A DNA stretch of 10,007 nt from Patescibacteria group bacterium UBA2135 (GCA_002327685.1 DCXN01000002.1:1-10007), one strand, 5' to 3'. Positions 1-6,010 are shown, counted from the stretch's first letter. Notes: a model not told the origin generated them from the letters alone. Program-made: numbers and translations.

Positions 1-357
1 TGTTGGTTTTGCTTCCGCCGCTTCACTCCTCCAAAAAGGGCTTGTAATGAGAGTACAGCATAGTGGCAATTTTACGTCCGCCCTTTTCTCCGTCGTTCGC
101 GTCGGCCGAGGCGCTCCCGTCTCCGCGTTTTGCGGTAGTTCGAAAGTCCGCTCACTGCACGCAAGCACCTCGCATTGGCCGCTCACATTCGTTCGCGGTG
201 CCTGCTCGGTGTTGCGTGCGTTCGCTCGGTGGCTTCGACAGCGACTGGTGGTAACTCTATTAAAAGCGGTTTGTGCCAATCTATCGAATGGCACAAACAA
301 ATCTATATGCGCTTGCCCCAAAACCCTCCCATGCGCGCGCAAAAATCTCTTCAAGAT
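1..357. other. GC-rich non-coding region downstream of the minus-strand operon
   Basis: I see no convincing gene in this stretch. Positions of about 60-250 are clearly richer in G and C (near 60 percent by eye) than the AT-rich remainder of the window. They contain short repeated words: CGTTCGC at 94-100, 190-196 and 219-225, and GCTCGGTG at 204-211 and 224-231, the latter pair 20 bp apart. One forward frame is open from the left edge to 361, but its composition (rich in Arg, Ser, Val and Cys) looks like translated GC-rich DNA, and I recognise no family. The region could be a dispersed intergenic repeat, an unknown RNA, or the remnant of a gene. Confidence 0.4.
269..298 (-). terminator. Possible terminator hairpin of the minus-strand operon
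   Basis: The arms GTTTGTGCCA (269-278) and TGGCACAAAC (289-298) are perfect 10-bp inverted repeats around a 10-nt centre that can add two more pairs (T280-A287, C281-G286). The hairpin lies about 60 nt beyond the stop of the ATP-binding-domain gene, the last gene of the operon. Read on the minus strand it is followed by CGCTTTTAATAG, a short and imperfect T-tract. It could therefore be a weak intrinsic terminator or an mRNA 3' end-protecting structure. There is no T-tract on the plus-strand side. Confidence 0.4.
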
Positions 358-1302
358 TTAGCTCCCTAGAGTTGTTATTGGCCGAGATTGAGTAATGTAG
401 AGCTTTCTGTTTTCCTTTGCCCATTCTACATCGACTGGGAAACCGTAGTGCCTTTCAATTCTCAACACTAACTCTGTCAATTCCATAATTTCCGTTTCTG
501 TAAGCACCTGTTTACTCCCCTTGTCTAGTGGTATATCTCTCCATTCATTGCCACCTCCGTCCTTGCGGAAGATGCCGCGATCCTGCTCTGCAATATTTAT
601 GTCAATGATTTTTCGTGGCTTTTTTTCAACTACGTACGAATCCGGAGTAATCGCACCAGAAACAATTGCTTCACCAAGACCAAATCCAGCTTCAATGATG
701 AGCTGATTCGGGTCTTCAGTAACAGGATGCACAGAAAACGCAATGCCGCTCGACTCACTTTCTACCATCTTCTGCACAACAACCGCCACGGAAACATGAC
801 TTTCTTTCAGTCCTTTTTCGATTCGGTAAAAAAGCGCGCGTGGGGTAAAAAGTGATGCCCAGCATTTTTTTATAGTCTCAATTAAACTCGTTTCGGTTGT
901 GTTTAGAAAGCTATCCAACTGTCCAGCCCACGCGTTTTCTGCGCTGTCTTCACTGGTAGCTGAAGACCGTACGGCTACATATTTGCAATTCAATGTCTTG
1001 AAAGCGCTCTGTATTTCGTTGGCAATTTCGCTGGATATGTCAGCGTGTTTGATAAGATTTTGGATTTGTTCCGATGCTCGTTCGGTTGTATGAACGACGG
1101 CCGTATCAACTTCGCTAAGTTGTGCTCGGACTTCTTGACGAAGGTCAGTCTCATCTAAAAATTGCTCAAATGCTTTTGTTGTTATGACAAAACCGTCTGG
1201 CACTGGAATATCAGATTTTATCATTTCGCCTAGTGAGGCGCCTTTGCCACCAGCGATAGCCACATCATTGCTGGATATATTTTTGAGTGAACGAGTATAC
1301 AT
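358..1302 (-). CDS. Stand-alone ATP-binding domain of a PEP-synthase/dikinase-type phosphotransferase
   Basis: This 314-residue protein is the ATP-grasp (PPDK_N) domain found at the front of PEP synthase, pyruvate phosphate dikinase and rifampin phosphotransferase. Visible motifs in order are GGKGASLGEM (18-27, phosphate-binding Lys20), VAVRSSATSEDS (109-120, Arg112), WAGQLDSFLN (125-134), VVVQKMVESESSGIAFSVHP (174-193), GFGLGEAIVSGAITPDSYVV (206-225) and DVEWA...LYITQSRPIT (291-310, Glu293, Gln305, Arg307). In the family this domain binds Mg-ATP and phosphorylates the histidine of a swivelling domain. Here the chain ends right after the ATP-grasp fold and carries no histidine domain, which is instead encoded by the gene just upstream. 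The ATG at 1302-1300 overlaps the upstream stop in a TGATG junction, so translation is probably coupled. I prefer it to the TTG one codon earlier. No Shine-Dalgarno is seen. The family is certain; the substrate is unknown. Confidence 0.9.
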   Translation of the reverse strand: MYTRSLKNISSNDVAIAGGKGASLGEMIKSDIPVPDGFVITTKAFEQFLDETDLRQEVRAQLSEVDTAVVHTTERASEQIQNLIKHADISSEIANEIQSAFKTLNCKYVAVRSSATSEDSAENAWAGQLDSFLNTTETSLIETIKKCWASLFTPRALFYRIEKGLKESHVSVAVVVQKMVESESSGIAFSVHPVTEDPNQLIIEAGFGLGEAIVSGAITPDSYVVEKKPRKIIDINIAEQDRGIFRKDGGGNEWRDIPLDKGSKQVLTETEIMELTELVLRIERHYGFPVDVEWAKENRKLYITQSRPITTLGS

Positions 1303-2594
1303 CAATCTATTTTTTGAACCGTTGCGTTTTTTAAGTCAAGTTTAATGTTATCGTCGGTTTTAAAGATTTTTGTAGCAAGCTTTGTGCCAATTATGCACGG
1401 CTTATTAAGCTCACGCGATACAATGGCTGCATGGCATGTAAGCCCGCCTTCATCTGTTATGATTGCTTTTGCTTTTTTCATTATAGGCACAATATTTGGA
1501 TGCGTTTGTGTGGCCACTAATATCTGACCGTCCCTGAATTCACCCATTAACTTGTCCGCATCAAAAGCAGTGGTAAGAACAAAACAACTACCCTCGATTG
1601 AAGTTATTTTTTTGTCTGGCCACGAAGCGAGAGTACCACTAACTTCTTTTGTTGTGGTCATTTCTTTTTTTCTCCATTCAAGAAACGAACCAATTATTTT
1701 GTGGGCGTCTTCGGCAACATATGAGGATACACCATCATGCGTATATACTCGCAGGAATCCTTTCTGGCGACGATATAGTTCATCCTTCGGTACAAGTTTC
1801 CCTAACTCGACCATCTGTATTATGTCGTCAAAATAGAGTGAGTGGATTTCATCCGGTGTAAGGCCATACTTTTCTCCTGCGGCCAGTGCGAAGTTCTCGA
1901 AATATTTTAATACGGACAGCAAGCAGGTATGTATATCAAGTCTCAAAACGGGTAAATGTCCACTGAGATCAGCAAGCCTAACCTCTCGTTTGTCGTTGTT
2001 GTTTTTTATAATTTCTTCTCGTCGCTTAATGTTATTCAACAGGGTTTCCATTTCCTCTCTTTCGTTTGCGAAGGATTCATTGTCTGCAATAAGGCGTGCC
2101 ACTTCCTGTTCAATGTATTTATGATCAACGAGATCCCCACCAAGAAGCGTCCAGTTGAGAAAACCATAATTTTCAATCAGGTTTTGTATATTTTGTTGCC
2201 AATCGGGATGTGCTGAAAGAACCTCTGATACAGACCTCCCGTCCTTTGCTACACATTCCGCTAATTCTAAGATAGTTTTTCTTATCCTTGATGTATGCGT
2301 TAAATATCGACCGCATGACAAAATCGCCTCGATGTCATCATTTGGCAAATATTTTTTAACCTCATCTTCCAGTTTAAAAAGTCTCTGTGGTTGAGTTAGA
2401 ATATACCGTGAAATGATATATTCACCTGTTTTTTGTATATCACAAAGAAAGTTTGCCACGTCTTTTGGCGTATCGTTCAGTGCCTCGCTTTCTTTCTGGT
2501 AATACCGAATCCAATAGTCCAACCGATTATGCTTTTCGTCTCCTTGCTCATCACATTTTTCCTTTCCAAGCGTCGTAAAAAGTGATACAACCAA
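1302..2594 (-). CDS. Phosphohistidine swivel-domain protein with an uncharacterised N-terminal region (dikinase partner subunit)
   Basis: The protein has 430 residues. The last ~110 form the PEP-utilising mobile (phosphohistidine) domain. GGLTCHAAIVSR (383-394) fits the dikinase active-site signature, with His388 (codon 1433-1431) as the expected phospho-acceptor. Residues 1-315 are a mostly helical, charged region that I cannot assign. A stretch around 240-275 (KYGLTPDEIHSLYF...) resembles the region before the His domain in rifampin-phosphotransferase-like proteins, where the middle domain binds the acceptor. There is no ATP-grasp domain and no PEP/pyruvate TIM barrel. The following gene supplies the ATP-grasp part, so the two chains probably work together. 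The start is uncertain: the longest frame begins with TTG at 2594 and overlaps the upstream gene by 44 nt with only a weak purine tract ahead of it. Another TTG at 2522 lies 17 nt after AGGAG. There is no ATG near the front. The substrate is unknown. Confidence 0.85.
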   Translation of the reverse strand: MVVSLFTTLGKEKCDEQGDEKHNRLDYWIRYYQKESEALNDTPKDVANFLCDIQKTGEYIISRYILTQPQRLFKLEDEVKKYLPNDDIEAILSCGRYLTHTSRIRKTILELAECVAKDGRSVSEVLSAHPDWQQNIQNLIENYGFLNWTLLGGDLVDHKYIEQEVARLIADNESFANEREEMETLLNNIKRREEIIKNNNDKREVRLADLSGHLPVLRLDIHTCLLSVLKYFENFALAAGEKYGLTPDEIHSLYFDDIIQMVELGKLVPKDELYRRQKGFLRVYTHDGVSSYVAEDAHKIIGSFLEWRKKEMTTTKEVSGTLASWPDKKITSIEGSCFVLTTAFDADKLMGEFRDGQILVATQTHPNIVPIMKKAKAIITDEGGLTCHAAIVSRELNKPCIIGTKLATKIFKTDDNIKLDLKNATVQKID

Positions 2595-2778
2595 AACCTA
2601 TGCCAAACAAACCAGGTATTACTACTAACATTACATATTCCACGTCCACGAATAGCAACGGTTCCACCGCGGAATTGTTCACGAATATCTGAATGTTTCC
2701 CACGAACATCACAAGTACACCGAGTACAAAGAGCATACTGGACACAAATAACTTATAGCAACGAGGAGGTGTTCTCAT
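2551..2778 (-). CDS. Small two-helix membrane protein
   Basis: This 75-residue protein has two hydrophobic segments (about 9-27 and 47-69) joined by a short polar loop. It has basic residues at the front (MRTPPRCYK) and a basic tail (WKGKM), which suggests that both ends face the cytoplasm. I recognise no family. Its ATG overlaps the stop of the preceding gene in an ATGA junction (2778-2775), with GGAG seven nt upstream inside that gene. It is therefore very likely translated and coupled to the membrane protein before it. Its own end overlaps the possible TTG start of the swivel-domain gene. Its place between a membrane protein and the dikinase parts suggests a membrane-anchoring or transport-related role, but this is inference only. 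Confidence 0.7.
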   Translation of the reverse strand: MRTPPRCYKLFVSSMLFVLGVLVMFVGNIQIFVNNSAVEPLLFVDVEYVMLVVIPGLFGIGFGCITFYDAWKGKM

Positions 2779-3425
2779 CTCAATTCTCCATTTGTCATAT
2801 CGTCAGGTTCTTCACTCACTAAATTTTCATCTTCCACAATGGTTATCATGGGACAGATTTTTTCCTTTTTTGCGGCAAGAAATACCTTGAGCAACTTATA
2901 CAACTCACTCTTTGTGAATCTATAAATACCCCAGCATACGAGCACAAGAACTGCAACCGTGCCTACAATGGCGAGTCCCCAACTTGACACAACAGCGTTT
3001 CCGACATTAACAGCTACATTTGAGATACTGCTAACGATTACACTTCCGAAATAAAACAGAAACACTGGTGGAACAAAATATATCGGGAGAATACGGTAGC
3101 CTTTTATATTTGGCCACCGAGAACACCGAACAAATTTCTGCCTGTCATTTAGAGATATTACATTTAGATATATTAGGCGCCAACCGAAAGAGAACATGGT
3201 CACAAGCAACATAAGAAACATCGCAAGAAGAAAAGGACTAGCAATTAACGCCGCGATTCCCATAAAAATCCATGTCAGACCACCAAGAACCATATCTCTT
3301 ATAAACTTGCAAATATTTATCTGTCCAGTTGGTTCATTTTTTTTATCCCAAAAATAATAAACAATTTTGTACAACAGACGATCTTTATTTATTGTCACTT
3401 TTCCTTCTCCTCTGTCGTGTTTCAT
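2775..3425 (-). CDS. Polytopic membrane protein of unknown function, first gene of the dikinase operon
   Basis: The protein has 216 residues. A basic N-terminal cytoplasmic part (1-45) is followed by a long hydrophobic stretch (about 47-82, probably two helices), a polar loop with several Arg and Lys (92-111), and two more helices (about 112-133 and 148-168). The last 45 residues are soluble, with a Lys-rich segment, KEKICPMI around 187-194, and a strongly acidic end. That gives about four membrane helices with both ends in the cytoplasm. I do not recognise the family and see no transporter signature. The start is well supported: AGGAG lies seven nt before the ATG at 3425-3423. It is the promoter-proximal gene, and the next gene begins inside its stop codon. 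The role is unknown; membrane partner of the downstream phosphotransfer proteins is a hypothesis from context. Confidence 0.75.
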   Translation of the reverse strand: MKHDRGEGKVTINKDRLLYKIVYYFWDKKNEPTGQINICKFIRDMVLGGLTWIFMGIAALIASPFLLAMFLMLLVTMFSFGWRLIYLNVISLNDRQKFVRCSRWPNIKGYRILPIYFVPPVFLFYFGSVIVSSISNVAVNVGNAVVSSWGLAIVGTVAVLVLVCWGIYRFTKSELYKLLKVFLAAKKEKICPMITIVEDENLVSEEPDDMTNGELR

Positions 3426-3488
3426 TTACTTGCTCCTATTTCAAGCATTTCAAGGTTCAACATAGAATAAACTATCGTTCTGCCCCCA

Positions 3489-3517
3489 AAAATAACAGGG
3501 AACGTGTATTATGTCAA
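3489..3517 (-). promoter_or_regulatory. Candidate promoter P2 of the membrane/dikinase operon
   Basis: On the minus strand, TTGACA (3517-3512) is followed after 17 nt by TATTTT (3494-3489). This would start a transcript near 3482, about 57 nt before the ATG at 3425. The -35 is perfect and the -10 is moderate. The surrounding GTATTGACAT also occurs at the clpP promoter (5924-5933). Confidence 0.5.
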
Positions 3518-3555
3518 TACTTTTGCCTTTAAAATACCCGATTTTTTAACAAAAA

Positions 3556-3583
3556 ATCATAATTTCTGGCCACATGTTGTCAA
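3556..3583 (-). promoter_or_regulatory. Candidate promoter P1 of the membrane/dikinase operon
   Basis: On the minus strand, TTGACA (3583-3578) is followed after 16 nt by TATGAT (3561-3556). Transcription would start near 3549, about 125 nt before the first gene. The -35 box is one arm of the inverted repeat at 3577-3595, so a protein bound there would be expected to block it. Confidence 0.55.
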
Positions 3584-3595
3584 AAATATTGACAA
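3577..3595. promoter_or_regulatory. Inverted repeat between divergent genes, candidate operator
   Basis: TTGTCAA (3577-3583) and TTGACAA (3589-3595) are perfect 7-bp inverted repeats separated by AAATA. Each arm contains a TTGACA -35 box, one facing left (P1 of the membrane/dikinase operon) and one facing right (TrmB gene). The spacing suits a dimeric winged-helix regulator. The adjacent TrmB-family protein is the natural candidate to bind it, but its true recognition sequence is not known. Confidence 0.5.
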
Positions 3596-3616
3596 AACGA
3601 GATATGTAAGTAAAAT
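3589..3616 (+). promoter_or_regulatory. Candidate promoter of the TrmB-family gene
   Basis: TTGACA (3589-3594) is followed after 16 nt by TAAAAT (3611-3616). Used as such, transcription would begin near 3623, almost at the ATG (3626), giving a near-leaderless mRNA that omits the AGGAG at 3617-3621. Either the message is leaderless, or the real promoter lies further upstream and this match is a by-product of the palindrome. Confidence 0.4.
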
Positions 3617-3625
3617 AGGAGTTAT

Positions 3626-4357
3626 ATGAAGATAGACGATACGTTAAAAGACCTCGGATTAGAAGAAAAAGAGGTTGACATATACCTTGCGCTTCTTGAG
3701 TTAGGGGAAGCGGCTGTTCTTGCTATAGCCCAGAAATCAGGTATTAAACGACCGACAGCGTACGTTATTCTGGGATTACTTGAGGAAAAGGGATTTGTGT
3801 CCCGTGTTAAAAAGGGTAAAAAAACGCTTTTTACTCCTCAACATCCGCAGAAATTAGTAACCGAAGCAGAACTTCATTTAAAAGAACTTCAAGGTGTCAT
3901 GCCGCAACTTGAGGCGCTGTTTCATAAGGAGGAAGGTAAACCGCGGGTGATGATATACGAAGGAAAAGACAAACTTGATCGCGCGCTTGACGAAATGTTT
4001 GTAACAAAAGGAGAGGTTATGTTTATGGGGACATTAAAATTATCCCAAGAAGCATTCCCGCGTACATTTCAAAAAACATTGTATGCAACCTTCTCTCCAC
4101 AATTTCAGATACGCGAGCTGGTTAATGAAAGTGAAGAAAGTAAAGCATATGCTAAACAAGTTGAAGGTCCATATCGCAAAGTTCGATTTATGCCAAAGGA
4201 ACTTCTGCCATTTGAAGTTGACATAACACTATTTGGGAATCGTACTCTTATCACTTCAGTCAAAAAAGAGTTTTTTACTATTAGCATTGAAAGTGATGAA
4301 ATAAACCATGCTTTCCGCACAATTTTTAATGTCATGTGGGAAGTGGGGAAAGAGTGA
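3626..4357 (+). CDS. TrmB-family winged-helix transcriptional regulator
   Basis: The protein has 243 residues. Residues 1-70 are a TrmB-type winged helix: GLEEKEVDIYLALLELGEAA, then a helix-turn-helix (AIAQKSGIKRPTAYVILGLL, about 33-52) and a basic wing (GFVSRVKKGKKTLFTPQHP). A coiled linker (about 75-100) leads to a C-terminal region (105-240) with PRVMIYEGKDKLDRALDEMF and alternating strands, as in the phospholipase-D-like effector domain of bacterial and archaeal TrmB relatives. Such proteins bind operators as dimers and often respond to sugars or other small metabolites. The start is firm, with AGGAG four nt before the ATG. The gene is divergent from the membrane/dikinase operon and shares its control region, so it probably regulates that operon and itself. 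The effector is unknown. Confidence 0.88.
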   Translation: MKIDDTLKDLGLEEKEVDIYLALLELGEAAVLAIAQKSGIKRPTAYVILGLLEEKGFVSRVKKGKKTLFTPQHPQKLVTEAELHLKELQGVMPQLEALFHKEEGKPRVMIYEGKDKLDRALDEMFVTKGEVMFMGTLKLSQEAFPRTFQKTLYATFSPQFQIRELVNESEESKAYAKQVEGPYRKVRFMPKELLPFEVDITLFGNRTLITSVKKEFFTISIESDEINHAFRTIFNVMWEVGKE

Positions 4358-4401
4358 GAACTATTTACACAATCACGCATACAAGATACACTGAATAAAC
4401 T

Positions 4402-5574
4402 ATGACTGATGACGAAACACAAAACAAAGAAAATAACATACAAATAAAAAAGCTTCCTAATTCGGAAGTTGAGATTGAGGGTGAAATTCCTGCGGATGAA
4501 TTTGAGTCGTATTACAAAAAGACGGTTCAAAAACTAGGAAAAGATGCGGAATTGCCAGGCTTTAGGAAGGGACATGTTCCCGAAAATGTTTTAGTTGAAA
4601 AATTAGGAGAAAACGCAGTGCTTCACGAGATGGCAAATATGGCGCTTGCTAATGTTTATCCTAAATTTATCATTGAGAACAAAATTGAGGCAATCGGCAA
4701 GCCGGAAATTACTATTACTAAAATTGCGCGAAATAATCCACTGGGATTTAAGGCGAAAACAGCAGTTTTGCCGGAATTTGAACTCTCGGATTATGAAAGT
4801 ATTGCCGCCAAAGCGGTAAGTAATACTGATGAAGATATATTAGTAACTGACGAAGACATCGCTGGTGTTATTGAACAGATTCGGAAAAGTAGGCAGCAAT
4901 CACAGGCTTATGCAGATTTCACGCAAACTGGAGCAGGAGAGGGAAAAGAAAATAGCGATGGAGCTATACTTGGAGCGGATGGACAGCCGCTTGCACAAAA
5001 ACACGAAAACACAGAAGCACAAAAACAAAACGAACTTCCAGAATTGACGGATGAATTCGTGAAACAATTAGGAGATTTTGAAAATATTGCTGATTTCAAG
5101 AAAAAAATAAGAGAAAATCTAATACACGAAAAGACGGCAAAGGCGAAAGATAAAAAGCGAATTGCTATTATTGATGGCATTTTGGAAAAGACCAGTATTT
5201 TATTGCCCAGTATACTTATTGAAAGCGAATTAGACAGGATGCTCGCGAGGTTTAAAAATAACATCTCTGCGATGGGACACACTTTTGAAGATTATCTAAA
5301 ACAAATTAAAAAAACTGAAACAGAAACACGAGAAGGTTGGCGAAAAGATGCTGAAAAAAGTGTCAAAACACAATTGATATTACAGAAAATTGCCGAGACA
5401 GAAAAAATAAAGGTTCCGGAAGTGGAATTAGATAAAGAAGTTGAACACATTACCAAACACCACCCTGATGCTGACAAAGAGCGAGCGCGGCAGTATGTTG
5501 AAGGCATGCTTTTGCACGAAAAAGTGTTTCAATTTTTGGAGAGGGAGGAGAAAGCAGATAACTTGCCAAAATAA
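4402..5574 (+). CDS. tig: Trigger factor lacking the PPIase (FKBP) domain
   Basis: This 390-residue protein is a ribosome-associated chaperone. The ribosome-binding N-terminal domain spans about 12-140 and carries the tail-loop signature GFRKGHVP (53-60; GFRKGKVP in E. coli). The C-terminal substrate-cradling domain begins at ELPELTDEFVKQLGDF (211-226) and runs to the end. Between them, where the ~100-residue FKBP-type isomerase domain normally sits, there is only a helix (about 150-171) and a low-complexity polar linker (172-210, rich in Gln, Gly, Ala, Glu). The protein should therefore hold nascent chains but not isomerise prolines. The N-terminus has ~11 extra acidic and polar residues. 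No Shine-Dalgarno is visible before the ATG, and the gene follows the TrmB gene by 44 nt. It sits close to clpP, echoing the tig-clpP-clpX order of many bacteria. Confidence 0.9.
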   Translation: MTDDETQNKENNIQIKKLPNSEVEIEGEIPADEFESYYKKTVQKLGKDAELPGFRKGHVPENVLVEKLGENAVLHEMANMALANVYPKFIIENKIEAIGKPEITITKIARNNPLGFKAKTAVLPEFELSDYESIAAKAVSNTDEDILVTDEDIAGVIEQIRKSRQQSQAYADFTQTGAGEGKENSDGAILGADGQPLAQKHENTEAQKQNELPELTDEFVKQLGDFENIADFKKKIRENLIHEKTAKAKDKKRIAIIDGILEKTSILLPSILIESELDRMLARFKNNISAMGHTFEDYLKQIKKTETETREGWRKDAEKSVKTQLILQKIAETEKIKVPEVELDKEVEHITKHHPDADKERARQYVEGMLLHEKVFQFLEREEKADNLPK

Positions 5575-5594
5575 AAGAGTCCAGAGGACTCTTT
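5574..5594. terminator. Short bidirectional terminator between convergent genes
   Basis: AAAGAGTCC (5574-5582) and GGACTCTTT (5586-5594) form a 9-bp stem with a 3-nt loop. It sits directly at the trigger-factor stop and four nt past the stop of the convergent minus-strand gene. Read on the minus strand the stem runs into TTATTTTGG, a reasonable T-rich tail. On the plus strand the only T run is in the stem itself, so termination there may be weaker. Confidence 0.6.
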
Positions 5595-5597
5595 GTG

Positions 5598-5855
5598 CTA
5601 CGTAGCTTTTTGTTGCTGACGCCTTTCTTGTTCTACGAATCCTCTGATTTGTTCAATACCCGGAAAGGTATTTAACGAGGCAAAAAGAAAAGGCATTTTG
5701 TGTTCAAAAGCATCGCTACTAATCGGATTTACTTCAAATTGGACAGAGGGGTCATATTCCGCGATTAATTTCCGAACCACCTTTTCAGCCTCAATGTCAT
5801 CCCCGGTTCTTTTTTTATGAACATATAATACTGGGTTTTTCAGCGTGGTTGTCAT
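5598..5855 (-). CDS. Small thioredoxin-like protein without cysteines, unknown function
   Basis: The protein has 85 residues. The pattern is strand (PVLYVHKK, 8-15), helix (IEAEKVVRKLIAEY, 21-34), strand (VQFEVNP, 38-44), then KMPFLFAS (53-60), with a proline where thioredoxin folds have their cis-proline, then FPGIEQIRGFVEQERR (64-79), like the terminal helix of glutaredoxins. There is no cysteine anywhere, so it cannot be a redox enzyme of the usual kind. The fold call is inference from pattern and I do not recognise a named family. The start is supported by AGGAG nine nt upstream of the ATG. It lies between trigger factor (convergent) and clpP (divergent), so its insertion breaks the usual tig-clpP order. 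A link to protein folding or turnover is possible but unproven. Confidence 0.7.
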   Translation of the reverse strand: MTTTLKNPVLYVHKKRTGDDIEAEKVVRKLIAEYDPSVQFEVNPISSDAFEHKMPFLFASLNTFPGIEQIRGFVEQERRQQQKAT

Positions 5856-5895
5856 CGTTTCACACTCCTGCCGTGTTTACGCAATACTATCAATC

Positions 5896-5923
5896 AATTT
5901 ACGCGGAAACACTTTCTTTGCAA
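5896..5923 (-). promoter_or_regulatory. Candidate promoter of the small thioredoxin-like gene
   Basis: On the minus strand, TTGCAA (5923-5918) and TAAATT (5901-5896) are separated by 16 nt. The transcript would start near 5889, giving a 34-nt leader that includes the AGGAG site. The match is moderate. It lies back to back with the clpP promoter. Confidence 0.4.
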
Positions 5924-5926
5924 GTA

Positions 5927-5955
5927 TTGACATTTTAAATATAGTCAGTTATACT
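5927..5955 (+). promoter_or_regulatory. Strong sigma-70-type promoter of clpP
   Basis: A perfect TTGACA (5927-5932) and TATACT (5950-5955) are separated by the ideal 17 nt, with AT-rich flanks. Transcription should start near 5962, giving a leader of about 60 nt before the clpP ATG at 6022. This is one of the best promoter matches in the window. Confidence 0.75.
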
Positions 5956-5974
5956 GTAAAATTATTTAATAAAC

Positions 5975-6010
5975 ATTCGGAGTATTCGGATAACAATTCG
6001 TAGATTCGGA
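5975..6010 (+). repeat. ATTCGGA repeats in the clpP leader
   Basis: The heptamer ATTCGGA occurs at 5975-5981, 5984-5990 and 6004-6010, with a shortened ATTCG at 5996-6000, so four copies start 8-12 nt apart. They lie wholly inside the predicted 5' untranslated leader, just ahead of an ATG that has no Shine-Dalgarno sequence. They could be a protein-binding array or the remnant of a dispersed intergenic repeat. Confidence 0.6.

Noticed and set aside
2..361. Plus-strand frame open from the left edge to 361
   Set aside because: The translated composition is typical of GC-rich non-coding DNA. It has no ribosome binding site and no recognisable domain, and it runs through the hairpin and into the end of the convergent operon.
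1303..1305. TTG start for the ATP-binding-domain gene
   Set aside because: The ATG one codon later overlaps the upstream stop in a standard TGATG coupling arrangement and is more likely.
358..2594. Annotation of the pair as phosphoenolpyruvate synthase
   Set aside because: Only the ATP-grasp and phosphohistidine domains are present. The PEP/pyruvate-binding barrel is missing, so the PEP synthase reaction is not supported.
4105..4530. Minus-strand open frame across the TrmB/trigger-factor junction
   Set aside because: It lies opposite two well-supported genes, has no family resemblance and no ribosome binding site.
4908..5282. Minus-strand open frame inside the trigger factor gene
   Set aside because: Its Ser/Cys/Phe-rich translation is the antisense of Lys/Glu-rich helices, so it is a shadow.
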